In this document: positions 33,436 through 42,926 of the stretch, piece by piece
Layout of the letters: every line of letters begins with the position of its first letter
How positions within the stretch are numbered: the stretch's first letter is position 1
Assembly (NCBI RefSeq): GCF_019891175.1
Contig: NZ_CP072600.1
Span: forward strand, 1,488,001-1,552,000
Length of the DNA stretch: 64,000 bases
Source of the DNA: Leptothermofonsia sichuanensis E412
GTDB taxonomy: Bacteria; Cyanobacteriota; Cyanobacteriia; Leptolyngbyales; Leptolyngbyaceae
Reading direction: 5' to 3'
Position numbers and translations under genes: made by a program
Notes under the pieces: generated by a model
What the model was told of the DNA's origin: nothing
The model's input: the letters and a program-made list of their open reading frames with translations, nothing else
Database searches by the model: none

Positions 33436-36400
33436 CTAATTTCCTGGATACCCGACATAGAGGGGAATATGTTTTCCACTTCCCATGTAATTTGAAAGGC
33501 CACTGGCAGGCAGATTCCGGGTAACTCCTCCTCTGATCTCTCTAACGTAGGTGGTGTAGTTTGGACCGCCACCATAGTTAATCTCTCCCAGAGTAACTGA
33601 AATTGAAGATTCATTGCTAATGAACAAAGGATCGTTTTGTGTGCCATCAAGAGTGGCTGTTGTCGTGTAAGCTAACCCACCCAGCACCTCAGTTTTTCCG
33701 CCTGCCCGCGTGTCAATCAAGGTTCCACCCCGTTCTGTTTTAAGCCCCAGAATCCAGAGATTGGCACCGTTATTGATAATATGAGTGCCTGTGTTCTCGA
33801 CATTCAACTGACGTGCCCAAACATTTTGCCCGTTAAATGTCCAGTTTGCAAATGGATTGGAAACAACATTCTCAATAAACACATCACCTGGACCCGTCAT
33901 GTTGCCAGACAGAACAGCATCCCGGATGACCAGGGTCCGTGAGGAAGCATTTTCGATTGTAGGAGTAGAGTTGAACCCGGTTTGAAACCGCTCCATTACA
34001 ACGACAGGACTGTTGCCATCCACGACCTTAAATCCCGGATTTACCGAATTGGGCATATCGATGTATGCCTCAGTACCCAGAATCCGACGGGCATTGTTAC
34101 GGACAAAAACCGTTCCCTGGAGATTGTAAACACCAACAGGGAAATAGACCGTGGTTCTACCAGAATCGATCGCCGCCTGGATTGCCGCTGTATCATCCAG
34201 ACCATCATTTGGAATAGCCCCGAAGGAAGTCACATTTGCCCAGGGCGTTGTATTTGGGTCATCCCAGGGAACATCCGGTGTTTCCCGAATAGGCAAATTG
34301 AGCGTTTGTAAGGGTGTGGGAAACTGACTCAGAATTGGACCTGAAACAAACTCAGGGATATTGGGTCCTGTCAGCGTGGTACCCGCATTCTGGATGGCGG
34401 ATTGATAGCCTGAAGTGGTGATGTTACGCACCACCAGATCCAGTGGAAAATCCCCTTTGATGGCAGGTTGACTGGATGCGTTGCCAATACCATTCAGGGT
34501 TGAGTCAATTACGGTCATCCGTCCTCCCGCATTGTAAATAGCGGTAACGGCGTTATTACTGGTCAGTCCACGAATGTTGATCACCTGCCCCGTGTTATAA
34601 AACCCGTAGACAGTTTGATTGTTGAGGGTAATGTTTTCAAGGGTCTGGCTGTTCACCGTAAACCCGGTTCGAATGCCGTATTGGAACCCATTGACTGTCA
34701 CACCTTTGACCAGGAGTGGACCAATTTCATCGGTAAAGTTCATGTCCAGCCCATTCACTCCCTGGCCATCTCCAGAGCGGATTGTGACCTGCCGCATTGA
34801 ACCCTGATTACTGGCATTAAACTGGATGCCGATCGCCCCTGGATTACCCATTCCCGTATCAACGGTCAAGTTCCGGATGGAATTCCCAAATCGCTGAGCA
34901 GGGGCAGGTCCCGTAAAGATGACCGCTTTAGGAGAGGCGACGTTTGTAAAGCCTGCTGCGCCATCCTTTAATTTAATAACTACCCCCTGTTCACTCTGTC
35001 CTTGCAGAATCGTATTTTTGTATTCATTGCCACTACCGGGTGTACCAGCGGGCCAGGTCAGGGTTCCAGAAACCAGATAAGTTCCATTGGGCAGGTAAAT
35101 AATTCGCATTCCGTTTGGGTAAGCGTTTAATGCCGCCTGAATGGCAGCGGTGTCGTCCGTAACACCATCTCCCTTCGCCCCAAAATCTTTGACATTAAGT
35201 ACCCCCGCATCGGCTGGAAACACAATATTTTCTTGATTGCCCGTGGTTAAACTGACCAGAAACGTTCCGAGGATGGAGGATGGCAGGAAATTGCCACGGG
35301 TATCGCTGACCTGATTGGGTTGCAGTGTGAGGGTGTAAGTCCCGTTATCCGCAGCATCCCAACTGCCTCCAGGGGCGGTGATCTGATAGGTGGCTGTGCG
35401 CGGAGTTCCATTTCTGGTATCGTTAACGCTCACCAGAGCCGCTGACTGACTGAATCCATTTGGACCTGTCACCAGAATATCGCTGCCATTGAAGGTTGCT
35501 ACGTTCATCGCTGTATTATCTGAGTAGCGAACGTTGAATTGATAAATGGTGCCCCCTGGATTCAGGATATTAGAGGCTGCTAACTGAGCTGTTGGCGGGA
35601 TAAAATCCTCGGAAGCGCCAGAGAAAAGCTGACTTTGAGGGATGACTTGCTTACTCAGACCTGGACCAGACCAGAGTAGCTTGGCGACTGCGCCTCCCCC
35701 ATTCTCATAGTATTCAAGCCGGATATCATACTTTTGACCCGCTGCCAGAGAAATCGTGCCACTATTTTCGGTAGGTGCATGATCGGTCCAATTATTGATA
35801 ATCTGCTGACCGTTTACCCACAGTCGAATTCCATCATCTGACTGGGTAAAGAATGTGTAGGTACCAGAGGTCGGCGGCTGCACCTGGCCCGTCCAGCGCA
35901 CCGAAAAGGTATCAGGGGCGATCGCCGGATTGGGTGAACCGATACCCCAATCAAAATCAACTGTACTATCAATACGGGCATCTATGAGATTAGTAAAGTT
36001 GATATTGTCAAAGTATTCTCCCCGTAAACCATCTCCGCCAGCCAGCGGTGTGAGGTTCACTGAAAAGGTACCCAACGCACTGGCGGTAGCAAAGTTGTTG
36101 CTAGTGTCACTTACCTGGTTTGCCTGCAATGCCAGGGTATAGGTGCCATTATCGCCCGCATCCCAAGTACCCCCTGGAGCAGTAATGCGATAGGTCGCCG
36201 TACGAGGAGTACCATTGCCTGGAGTGTTCACGCTTACCAGGCTGGCAAGCTGATTAAAGCTATTCGGTCCCGTAACCCACACATCATTGTTATCCAAAGA
36301 GGAGATATTGATGGCAACGTTGTCCGAGTAGGTAACTGTAAAGTCATAGGTTGTCCCCCCTGACGTTGCCACATTGGCGGCTGTGGCCGTTGCCGTTGGA

Positions 36401-37584
36401 GGGGTTGAATCAACTGGGGCGGGGGAGAATAGCTGACTCTGGGGAATCACTTGCCTGGTAACCCCTGGTCCAGACCACAGCAGCCTGGCAGTCGCTGAAC
36501 TGGTGTTTTCGTAATACTCTAATCGAATGTCGTATTGCTGTCCGGCAACCAGGGCGATCGTCCCGGACCGTTCCCGGTATCCCCCTGTTGTCCAGTTATT
36601 AATTAATTGAGTTCCATTGATCCATAACCTGACGCCATCGTCTGTTTGAGTAAAGAAGGTATAAGTGCCAGACGTGGTGGGTTGCACCTGGCCCATCCAA
36701 CGGACTGAAAAGGTATTTGGCGCGATCGCCGGGTCTGGTGAGCCAGTTCCCCAGTTAAAATCAACAGTGCCATCAATTCGAGTCACCCTGAGATTGGTCA
36801 GGTTGGCATTATCGAAGTACTCTCCCCGTAAGCCATCCCCTGTAGTTGCCGTTGCTTGTTCAACCTGAAGCAACTGTCCATCCAGTAAAATGAACGAGCG
36901 ATCGTCCTCTGCTTTCAGGGCTTGCAAGCGTGCTTCCGACAGATACACTCCCTGCACCAGCGCCGCAAAAATTTCTCCCTCATCACCGGGAGCATCAGAC
37001 AGGTTAATCTGAGCATCAACAAAGTGTCCAAATTCCTCCAGCAATATGTTCGTGATTGCTAAAGAATCTGTGGCGTATTGATTCAGGAATGATTGAGAAA
37101 GGTAGATAGTATTGGTCGTCTGGGAGTAGGCACTGAGCGCCCCATTGAGTTCCAGGGATGAACGAATTTCGATCGCAGGGAGATCTCGGAAATCTCTGGT
37201 TGCCCACTGTTGACGCAGGCTCTGTAAGCGATCGCCCAGAAAAGCGTTGCCAAATGCCAGACCAACACCCTGCAAAAACCCTTCAGACCTGGCAAAGGTT
37301 GTTAAAAGCTTTGTCGCCTCTCGCAAAGCATTTCCAAGCGTGGCAGCCAGGGATTTTGAACCCAGACGGGACCAATTAGAGCGCACATAACCATCAGGAT
37401 TAAAGGCTTCCGACCCTTTCTCCTCAGAAAAGGCAGAGGGAGAACGGCAGATACTTTGCCAATGCTGCCCCGTCCAATCCCATAGACGAGATTGCCTGGA
37501 AAAGTTATCTTCGACTAATTGCGCATCCGGGAAAGATCCTGTGAAACCAGAGGTAACAGGTAAAAAAGCTTCATCGTGCCCCAT
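33436..37584 (-). CDS. Giant PA14 / pectate-lyase-like surface or secreted protein
   Basis: 1382 residues without a classical signal peptide. Residues ~60-240 form a domain common at the start of large cyanobacterial surface proteins, ending with ILLEEFGHFVDAQINLSDAPGDEGEIFAALVQG (written in part: LLEEFGHFVD), a metzincin-like helix without a full HExxH. Two tandem units follow, each with a PA14 domain (GLRGEYFDN...VRWTGQVQP, at ~249 and ~515) and an Ig-like repeat (TATYRITAPGGTWDAGDNGT). Two parallel beta-helix blocks end it, each opening with the pectate-lyase-3 motif: NVKDFGAKGDGVTDDTAAIQ (~798) and VTSFGAIPNDGLDDTAAIQ (~1115). It probably binds and cleaves or organises exopolysaccharide, given the Wzy-like neighbour. 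Confidence 0.8.
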   Translation of the reverse strand: MGHDEAFLPVTSGFTGSFPDAQLVEDNFSRQSRLWDWTGQHWQSICRSPSAFSEEKGSEAFNPDGYVRSNWSRLGSKSLAATLGNALREATKLLTTFARSEGFLQGVGLAFGNAFLGDRLQSLRQQWATRDFRDLPAIEIRSSLELNGALSAYSQTTNTIYLSQSFLNQYATDSLAITNILLEEFGHFVDAQINLSDAPGDEGEIFAALVQGVYLSEARLQALKAEDDRSFILLDGQLLQVEQATATTGDGLRGEYFDNANLTNLRVTRIDGTVDFNWGTGSPDPAIAPNTFSVRWMGQVQPTTSGTYTFFTQTDDGVRLWINGTQLINNWTTGGYRERSGTIALVAGQQYDIRLEYYENTSSATARLLWSGPGVTRQVIPQSQLFSPAPVDSTPPTATATAANVATSGGTTYDFTVTYSDNVAINISSLDNNDVWVTGPNSFNQLASLVSVNTPGNGTPRTATYRITAPGGTWDAGDNGTYTLALQANQVSDTSNNFATASALGTFSVNLTPLAGGDGLRGEYFDNINFTNLIDARIDSTVDFDWGIGSPNPAIAPDTFSVRWTGQVQPPTSGTYTFFTQSDDGIRLWVNGQQIINNWTDHAPTENSGTISLAAGQKYDIRLEYYENGGGAVAKLLWSGPGLSKQVIPQSQLFSGASEDFIPPTAQLAASNILNPGGTIYQFNVRYSDNTAMNVATFNGSDILVTGPNGFSQSAALVSVNDTRNGTPRTATYQITAPGGSWDAADNGTYTLTLQPNQVSDTRGNFLPSSILGTFLVSLTTGNQENIVFPADAGVLNVKDFGAKGDGVTDDTAAIQAALNAYPNGMRIIYLPNGTYLVSGTLTWPAGTPGSGNEYKNTILQGQSEQGVVIKLKDGAAGFTNVASPKAVIFTGPAPAQRFGNSIRNLTVDTGMGNPGAIGIQFNASNQGSMRQVTIRSGDGQGVNGLDMNFTDEIGPLLVKGVTVNGFQYGIRTGFTVNSQTLENITLNNQTVYGFYNTGQVINIRGLTSNNAVTAIYNAGGRMTVIDSTLNGIGNASSQPAIKGDFPLDLVVRNITTSGYQSAIQNAGTTLTGPNIPEFVSGPILSQFPTPLQTLNLPIRETPDVPWDDPNTTPWANVTSFGAIPNDGLDDTAAIQAAIDSGRTTVYFPVGVYNLQGTVFVRNNARRILGTEAYIDMPNSVNPGFKVVDGNSPVVVMERFQTGFNSTPTIENASSRTLVIRDAVLSGNMTGPGDVFIENVVSNPFANWTFNGQNVWARQLNVENTGTHIINNGANLWILGLKTERGGTLIDTRAGGKTEVLGGLAYTTTATLDGTQNDPLFISNESSISVTLGEINYGGGPNYTTYVREIRGGVTRNLPASGLSNYMGSGKHIPLYVGYPGN

Positions 37585-38036
37585 GTTTAAAGCCTATCCA
37601 CTATAAGAAACGACTCAAGTCTGGTAAGCTGACTGCACCTCTAGCGATGCCAGGCGGAGAAATCTCCCCAAAAACTCCCACTTTCTTACCCAGCAAATTG
37701 GCAAATAGTATGCTTCTATACTCCGCACCCCTGATTTATTCACTAGAAGTCTAAGTAATATTCCAGAGGTTCCGCCCTTGGCTTCATAAAATCTTCATCA
37801 AAACTTTATGAATTTACTTTTCCGAGAGTCTTTAGAATCACAGTCCCGCGAAGTTACAGAGGGATGACAATACCCCTCCGTGAGTTGACATCTGCCTGGT
37901 AACGCCTATTGGAAAACTCCGGCTTCCCCTTCGCACTGAGGAAGCTGGAGCTTCTTGAGCACCGTTCCCAGGCTGGAACCTGGGAACCAGTTCTGTGTAT
38001 TCCAAAAGGTTTTTCTGCTCTTAAAGTTACGCAATT
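37585..38036 (+). other. Intergenic region with hairpin repeats
   Basis: Upstream region of the giant gene. A CGTTCCCAGGCTGGAACCTG GGAAC-type hairpin (about 37963-37990) and a GGAAGCTGGAGCTTCTTGAG segment are typical short cyanobacterial repeats. No gene is supported. Confidence 0.45.
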
Positions 38037-38130
38037 TATAGCGATCCTATCTGGATTGTGAGAAAGGATTCCCCAGGAATCCTTTCTCACAAAGCCTCTC
38101 ACTCTCACAACTGATTTAGGACTGCTATAT
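38037..38130 (+). repeat. TATAGC-ended ~93-bp repeat, copy 2
   Basis: TATAGCGATCCTATCTGG to TTAGGACTGCTATA, nearly identical to 31366-31458 apart from the hairpin loop and one CT insertion. It abuts the stop codon of the acyltransferase gene. Confidence 0.82.
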
Positions 38131-39164
38131 TATTCGCGGTTAAATAATACAAATGGAATAGATCTGCCAAGAAAGAGCCGCAAATTTTCTATAGATAAAG
38201 CGGTCAAAAGAGATGTGACAGTCAGAAGAATAAAAATAAGTGGCGACCATCTGGGAAAATAAATAAAATTCTGGAAATAGTAATAACAAAAGAAGGAATG
38301 GATAAGCCACATGGGAAAAGAATAACTCCCAAGATACATTAATATATTGGATAACCGTAACCCATCTGCAAGTCTAACGATCGAGTATATAAAAACAGGC
38401 ATAAACAGAAAATCTATCCTGGCTCCAAATCTGTATCTGACCACGAAAAAACCAGCTATAAATAACAAGAGAAAAATAGATTTAAAGTTATCAATCTTTT
38501 GAACGAAGGGAGACGAAAAGAAATTAAAGCTTGCACATAACATACCTGCTGCAAAGGATATCTGCCAGAAAGTAAAGCTATTAATATCCGTATAACCTAC
38601 CTTAAAAAACAAAGAAAGCAGAAAAATTGAAACTGAAGTTAGAAGAAGCAAAAGAGGATTTCTCTTTGCCAATGTAATATACAAAGGACAGGTGAATAAC
38701 AAGAGAAATATGAACATTTGAACAAACCACCATTCAGAATTATATCTGGGTGACCAACCCAAAAAGCCTTCTAGAAATGTGGTGAGGTCAGTAGAATAAC
38801 GAATTTCATTTGAATTCCAAAGTGTCACGTTCTTAAAAAAAAGAAGTCCAATAGGTACGAAAACCAGAAAGTATATCCAGTAGGTTAGATAGAAGTCTTT
38901 AATTTTAATCAGAGAGTATATTAGAGGAGATTTTTTGGAAGACGTTTGTCCCCAAAACATGCCATAACCAGACAAAAAGAGAAACATTGAAACACAAACA
39001 TTTCCAAAATTTCCAATGTGAAACTCTGCATTCAAAGAAGGAATTAAGGGAATGTAATAATTCCCATCCATGAGACGTTCTGGAAAGGAGTAAAGATGGC
39101 TTAAAAACATTAAACATATCGCTACCCCTTTAGCAATATTTGTCTTTTCCTTTGTGAATTTCAT
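38130..39164 (-). CDS. Acyltransferase-3 family membrane protein
   Basis: About 345 residues with roughly ten hydrophobic segments. The first helix has the family pattern TNIAKGVAICLMFLSHLYSF, in which the early His is the likely active-site residue, followed by VCVSMFLFLSGYGMFWG. These enzymes (OafA/WecH type) transfer acetyl or other acyl groups from the cytoplasm to surface sugars. ATG at 39164 gives a normal N-terminus; an in-frame start at 39185 adds seven residues. The gene is AT-rich compared with the genes to its left. Its neighbours suggest O-acylation of the exopolysaccharide. Confidence 0.82.
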   Translation of the reverse strand: MKFTKEKTNIAKGVAICLMFLSHLYSFPERLMDGNYYIPLIPSLNAEFHIGNFGNVCVSMFLFLSGYGMFWGQTSSKKSPLIYSLIKIKDFYLTYWIYFLVFVPIGLLFFKNVTLWNSNEIRYSTDLTTFLEGFLGWSPRYNSEWWFVQMFIFLLLFTCPLYITLAKRNPLLLLLTSVSIFLLSLFFKVGYTDINSFTFWQISFAAGMLCASFNFFSSPFVQKIDNFKSIFLLLFIAGFFVVRYRFGARIDFLFMPVFIYSIVRLADGLRLSNILMYLGSYSFPMWLIHSFFCYYYFQNFIYFPRWSPLIFILLTVTSLLTALSIENLRLFLGRSIPFVLFNRE

Positions 39165-39263
39165 GGGGCTAGTACATGGCGACATAAGTTTAGCAACGGT
39201 TTAAGGGAGCCAGGAGTCAGGAGGGGAGACGGATTTACGCTGAGGTCTACTAGTTAGTAAGTG

Positions 39264-39299
39264 ATTAATTAATATAGATTCATTAATTAATATAGATTC
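39264..39299 (+). repeat. Perfect 18-bp tandem duplication
   Basis: ATTAATTAATATAGATTC occurs twice in direct tandem (39264-39281 and 39282-39299). The stop of the following minus-strand gene falls inside it. Confidence 0.85.
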
Positions 39300-40048
39300 A
39301 ATACAGAGAGAAGGGTGCTTTCACCAGTTGTCAACCCGCATGTAATTTTTTGGGATATATCGCCCGATACCTGGATAGCGACTTCTCCAGGTGAGGTGTT
39401 CTTGAAGATGCGGTGGAAGTTGTTGGGTGAGATTGGCAGTTTGTTTGCGTGAATAGCAACCTTAACCATCTTCCAGTCTTCCTTGTCCCGATGCCAGATT
39501 CGAGGTCCAGCATCTCTGCCATCCGCCACACTATAGTAAAAGGCTAAGCCATCATAAGCCACAGGCAGCTCCAGATAGCGTCCTACAATTTTAAGAATCC
39601 GTTCCGACAAACCCCAGAAAAAAATCTCTGGATGTGCCAGCAATTGCTCTGCTGTTGCCATTAATGCGTGCTTGTGGGAATGTTCAGGGGAACGCGACTG
39701 TTGAGCAAGTTCAGATGTAATTTGTTGAGCTGCTTTTAGAAGTGATTGAGTATTGGGAATATCTAACGTATCTAAGGAGGTGATACAAATACCCTCTCGA
39801 TCAATTTGTTCAGCAATGGCTAGTTCGCTAGCATTCAGTTCTGGTATATGGTTTTTATAATGAGTCAGGTACTGCTGATATTGGGGCAAAAGAATCGAAC
39901 GCTCAAACCAATCAACACTATGAACCTTAGCGGCCATGTCAGAGGGAAGACTGAGAAGTTTATTGATGACTCGAACTCCCATCTGGTAGAGGGGAGACAA
40001 ATTATTGATGCGCAAATGGTAGAGCGGATACAAGTAATTAATTCGCAT
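39287..40048 (-). CDS. Phytanoyl-CoA dioxygenase-like protein, C-terminus lost
   Basis: A 253-residue protein whose middle resembles PhyH-type Fe(II)/2-oxoglutarate dioxygenases acting on small molecules or glycans. ISLDTLDIPN-like sequence, YDGLAFYYSVADGRDAG and RIWHRDKEDWKMVKVAI contain the proximal His-x-Asp metal pair (HRD). The usual following NDVDxxxGPF segment and the distal metal His are absent; the tail (FHRIFKNTSPGEVAIQVSGD) runs to a stop inside an 18-bp tandem duplication. The N-terminus has a duplicated RINYLYPLYHLRINNLSPLY motif. It is probably a truncated or diverged copy and unlikely to be active in this form. Confidence 0.55.
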   Translation of the reverse strand: MRINYLYPLYHLRINNLSPLYQMGVRVINKLLSLPSDMAAKVHSVDWFERSILLPQYQQYLTHYKNHIPELNASELAIAEQIDREGICITSLDTLDIPNTQSLLKAAQQITSELAQQSRSPEHSHKHALMATAEQLLAHPEIFFWGLSERILKIVGRYLELPVAYDGLAFYYSVADGRDAGPRIWHRDKEDWKMVKVAIHANKLPISPNNFHRIFKNTSPGEVAIQVSGDISQKITCGLTTGESTLLSVLNLY

Positions 40049-40091
40049 GATTTTGATAGGTTAACCTATCAAGGTAGATGACTACTGACTG

Positions 40092-40183
40092 GAATGTCAC
40101 TGACTTAAGGGGTGAGAGATCTCCAACTTCTTCGAGAAGTTGGAGATCTGGGCGGTCGTATTTGGTTTAATTCAGTGGCATTC
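40092..40183 (+). repeat. 92-bp MITE-like family, copy B
   Basis: Ends GAATGTCACTGA and TCAGTGGCATTC; centre AGATCTCCAACTTC/GAAGTTGGAGATCT. A perfect 11-bp target duplication ACTACTGACTG lies at 40081-40091 and 40184-40194. Confidence 0.9.
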
Positions 40184-40393
40184 ACTACTGACTGGTTCAA
40201 AATATGATCTGAAACACCCTATTGAAGAAGGCAAAAGGCAGAAGGCAGAAGGTGAAATCCCGATAAATTCTAAAGTTGAGCATCAAGGCACTGTACGGTT
40301 ATGTCTGCCAACCTGCACTGTTCTTATTATCTGATGAGCAGCTCAGTTACTTTAGTTTAATAACTGATGAATTATTTCGATTACCGATTCAGA

Positions 40394-41563
40394 TTAATTG
40401 TTCTGATTGATTGCAGCTTGATAGATTTTGATTAGCTGTTTGTAATTTTCAGTCGCTGTATATTTTGCTTCAAATTCAGTTCGAGCCTCCTGTCGCATTT
40501 GATCGAGTGTTTGGGGATGTGCCAGCAGCCAGGTAATCTGAGTTGCCAGATCTGTGGGATCACCTGGTCGAAAAAGAAGTCCGGTTCGTTCATGGTCAAC
40601 CAGTTCAGCGATCGCCCCAATATTCGAGGCAACGACGGGAGTGCCCTTCGCAAACGCTTCGATCGCCACCCGACCAAATGTCTCATACCACTCCGATGGA
40701 AAAACCAGAAATGCTGCATCACCCAGCACTTCATACACTTCCTCCAGGGATTTGCGCCCCAGCCACTCAATTTCAGGCATGTCTTGCATCGCCTGGGTCA
40801 CCAACCCCGCCATTGGTCCATCCCCCAGGATTTTGAGCGGAATTCTACCTCCCAGTTGCCGCCAGGCGTCCAGCATTACACCCAGACCCTTTTCAACAGA
40901 CAGTCGCCCAACAAACAGGGCATACCCTCCTTTCCCCCGTCCTGGAGGAGGGGCCGGATGCAGAAAGTTGGTCTTAAAGGCAAGTTTCTCCGCCGGTAAG
41001 CCCCCCTGGATGAACTTGCTCATAGCAAATTGACTGTAGACAATAAACCGATCAACCGCCTTATTCCAGGTATCTAACCAGGAGTGGAAGCTGACTGTTG
41101 CGGCCACCATAGCGCTGGCACTGCGGCTTCCCCGGTAGCAACCATGAATAATCCCCGGTAGAGGTAGCGACTTATCCAGACAGTCTTCACAGACCCTGCC
41201 ATTTCGGAAAAATAGGGCATTAGGGCAAAGCAGACGATAATTATGCAGGGTTTGCACAACGGGTACGCCTTCCTGCTTAAGGGCATAGTAAGCGGCTGGA
41301 GAAATCAGCGGAAAGGTGTTATGAAAGTGAGCAATGTCGGGCTTTTCCTGACGGGCAAGCGATCGCAACTCTTGATAAACCGCACGATTCCATAGAGTTC
41401 GTTTTGCCAGCACCAGGGGATGGGTTTGCCCAATCTGATCATTGCTCAGGGTATAGCGCAATACCTCATGCCCGTGGGACTGGAGCAGCGTTGCCTCGGT
41501 GTTAAAGATCTGCTCCTCCCCACCGGGCTGCTGGTAGTAGTTATGGATCGCTAAAACTTTCAT
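40394..41563 (-). CDS. GT4-family glycosyltransferase
   Basis: A 389-residue retaining GT-B glycosyltransferase. It starts MKVLAIHNYYQQPGGEEQIF, has the central YALFVGRLSVEKGLGVMLDA nucleotide-sugar region and the C-terminal E-x7-E element ETFGRVAIEAFAKGTPVVAS. ATG 41563 is chosen because upstream residues (MDGPEVNTSTVG) are outside the conserved fold. A Cys-rich loop (LCPNALFFRNGRVCEDCL) is typical of the GT4 subgroup seen in polysaccharide clusters. It begins a string of minus-strand genes, probably one operon with the GT4 and methyltransferase genes at 41645-44803. The sugar specificity is unknown. Confidence 0.9.
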   Translation of the reverse strand: MKVLAIHNYYQQPGGEEQIFNTEATLLQSHGHEVLRYTLSNDQIGQTHPLVLAKRTLWNRAVYQELRSLARQEKPDIAHFHNTFPLISPAAYYALKQEGVPVVQTLHNYRLLCPNALFFRNGRVCEDCLDKSLPLPGIIHGCYRGSRSASAMVAATVSFHSWLDTWNKAVDRFIVYSQFAMSKFIQGGLPAEKLAFKTNFLHPAPPPGRGKGGYALFVGRLSVEKGLGVMLDAWRQLGGRIPLKILGDGPMAGLVTQAMQDMPEIEWLGRKSLEEVYEVLGDAAFLVFPSEWYETFGRVAIEAFAKGTPVVASNIGAIAELVDHERTGLLFRPGDPTDLATQITWLLAHPQTLDQMRQEARTEFEAKYTATENYKQLIKIYQAAINQNN

Positions 41564-41644
41564 TAGTGAACCCACTCCGACCGTAGAGGTGTTAACTTCA
41601 GGCCCATCCAAAAACCTCTTGAGTTTAGTCCCAGACCCCCGGCG

Positions 41645-42889
41645 TTAAAGCCTTTGAGACGAGCGTTTAATGACATCTTCATAAAGCTGGCTGATTTGCT
41701 GCCCACGGCTTTCCCAGTTATAAAACTCTTTGACTCGCAGTTGTCCGGCTCTGCCCATGTCTGCCCTCAAGTCGGGATCATTTGCCAGACGCACCATGGC
41801 AGCAGCTAAACCTTGAACCGCCTGCTCAGGATCATCCGCATCAACTTTGATCCCGGTCTCATCGGTCACTTGAATTGCAGGTCCGCCTAAATTCAGGCAA
41901 ATGACAGGTCGGGCAGCGGTCATCGCTTCCAGACAGACCCATCCACCAGAATCATGCAAGCTGGGATGCACCAGAGCCGTGCAACTTCCCAGCTTTTGCA
42001 AGGCTTGATCTCGCGGCAGTCGATTCCAGAATGTCACCTGCCGGGCAATGCCCAATTCTTCGACTAAGGCTTCTAGACGCTGGCGTTCTGGTCCATCCCC
42101 CAAAACCCAGTATTCCGCATCAGACAATCCTGCCTGAGCGAATGCCCGCAGCCCAAGATGAAACCCCTTCCAGTGCAAGAGACGTCCCATACTGATAAAG
42201 CGAATCTCCGAAGTCTGGCTGCTGGCAAATTTCATCAAGTAGACAATTTCTTCCTTAGTCAAACTTGCCTCAGGAAACACTTCAACCTGCTTTGCCCCCA
42301 TTTGCTCAACTCGAATTGCAGTATCCTGAGTCGTTACACGAACAACGGCACTCCGGCGAGCCGTCATGCGGGCAAAGGGGTCCCGCTCACCAAACCAGCG
42401 GGCAGCGCTCCGCAGTGTTTCATAAACTTTGTTACGAAAACTGAAATCCTTCCAGAAGGGATCAGGGGCGGACTCTCCACCCCCCACAGGTCCCCAGATG
42501 AATGGGACTGGTAACAGGGATAGAAAACTGGGGGTTGAGTGTCTCACAAAAGTAACATGATGAGCCACATCAAACCCAATTTCCTGGTGCAAGCGGCGAG
42601 CCACAAAGTATGCCTGTACCTGCCAGAGATAGTAGTGGATCAGGAATGCGATCGAACCCCAGCGCCAGCCACTCCCCCAAATGGGCAATGTGAAATAAAC
42701 AAAATGCAGATTGGGATTGGGGTTGCGCTTAAGTTCTGCTTCAATGGTTTCCCGACCATCATCCGGGCGAGTGAGGACCCAGACTTGATGATACTTGGCA
42801 ATTTCCCAGGCAGTATTCCAACCCACTCCCAGTTCTGTTCCCCGTCCTGGTTCACAGGCATAGGCGGAAAGTAGTATCTTCATAGGCAA
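41645..42889 (-). CDS. GT4-family glycosyltransferase
   Basis: A 414-residue GT-B enzyme. The N-terminus MKILLSAYACEPGRGTELGV is a well-known GT4 opening. HVTFVRHSTPSFLSLLPVPF and WGPVGGGESAPDP continue the acceptor domain; ISMGRLLHWKGFHLGLRAFA and SLHDSGGWVCLEAMTAARPVI (E-x7-E region) form the donor domain. It lies 81 bp upstream of the first GT4 in the transcription direction and 37 bp downstream of the methyltransferase gene, so co-transcription is likely. A role in adding one sugar of the repeat unit is inferred. Confidence 0.9.
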   Translation of the reverse strand: MPMKILLSAYACEPGRGTELGVGWNTAWEIAKYHQVWVLTRPDDGRETIEAELKRNPNPNLHFVYFTLPIWGSGWRWGSIAFLIHYYLWQVQAYFVARRLHQEIGFDVAHHVTFVRHSTPSFLSLLPVPFIWGPVGGGESAPDPFWKDFSFRNKVYETLRSAARWFGERDPFARMTARRSAVVRVTTQDTAIRVEQMGAKQVEVFPEASLTKEEIVYLMKFASSQTSEIRFISMGRLLHWKGFHLGLRAFAQAGLSDAEYWVLGDGPERQRLEALVEELGIARQVTFWNRLPRDQALQKLGSCTALVHPSLHDSGGWVCLEAMTAARPVICLNLGGPAIQVTDETGIKVDADDPEQAVQGLAAAMVRLANDPDLRADMGRAGQLRVKEFYNWESRGQQISQLYEDVIKRSSQRL

Positions 42890-42926
42890 AGTAACTCTAA
42901 ATTTAGTGTGGCAGCGTTTCCTTGCA

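Noticed and set aside
33436-37584. LLEEFGHFVD as an active metalloprotease site
   Set aside because: The HExxH His pair is not complete, so protease activity is not supported.
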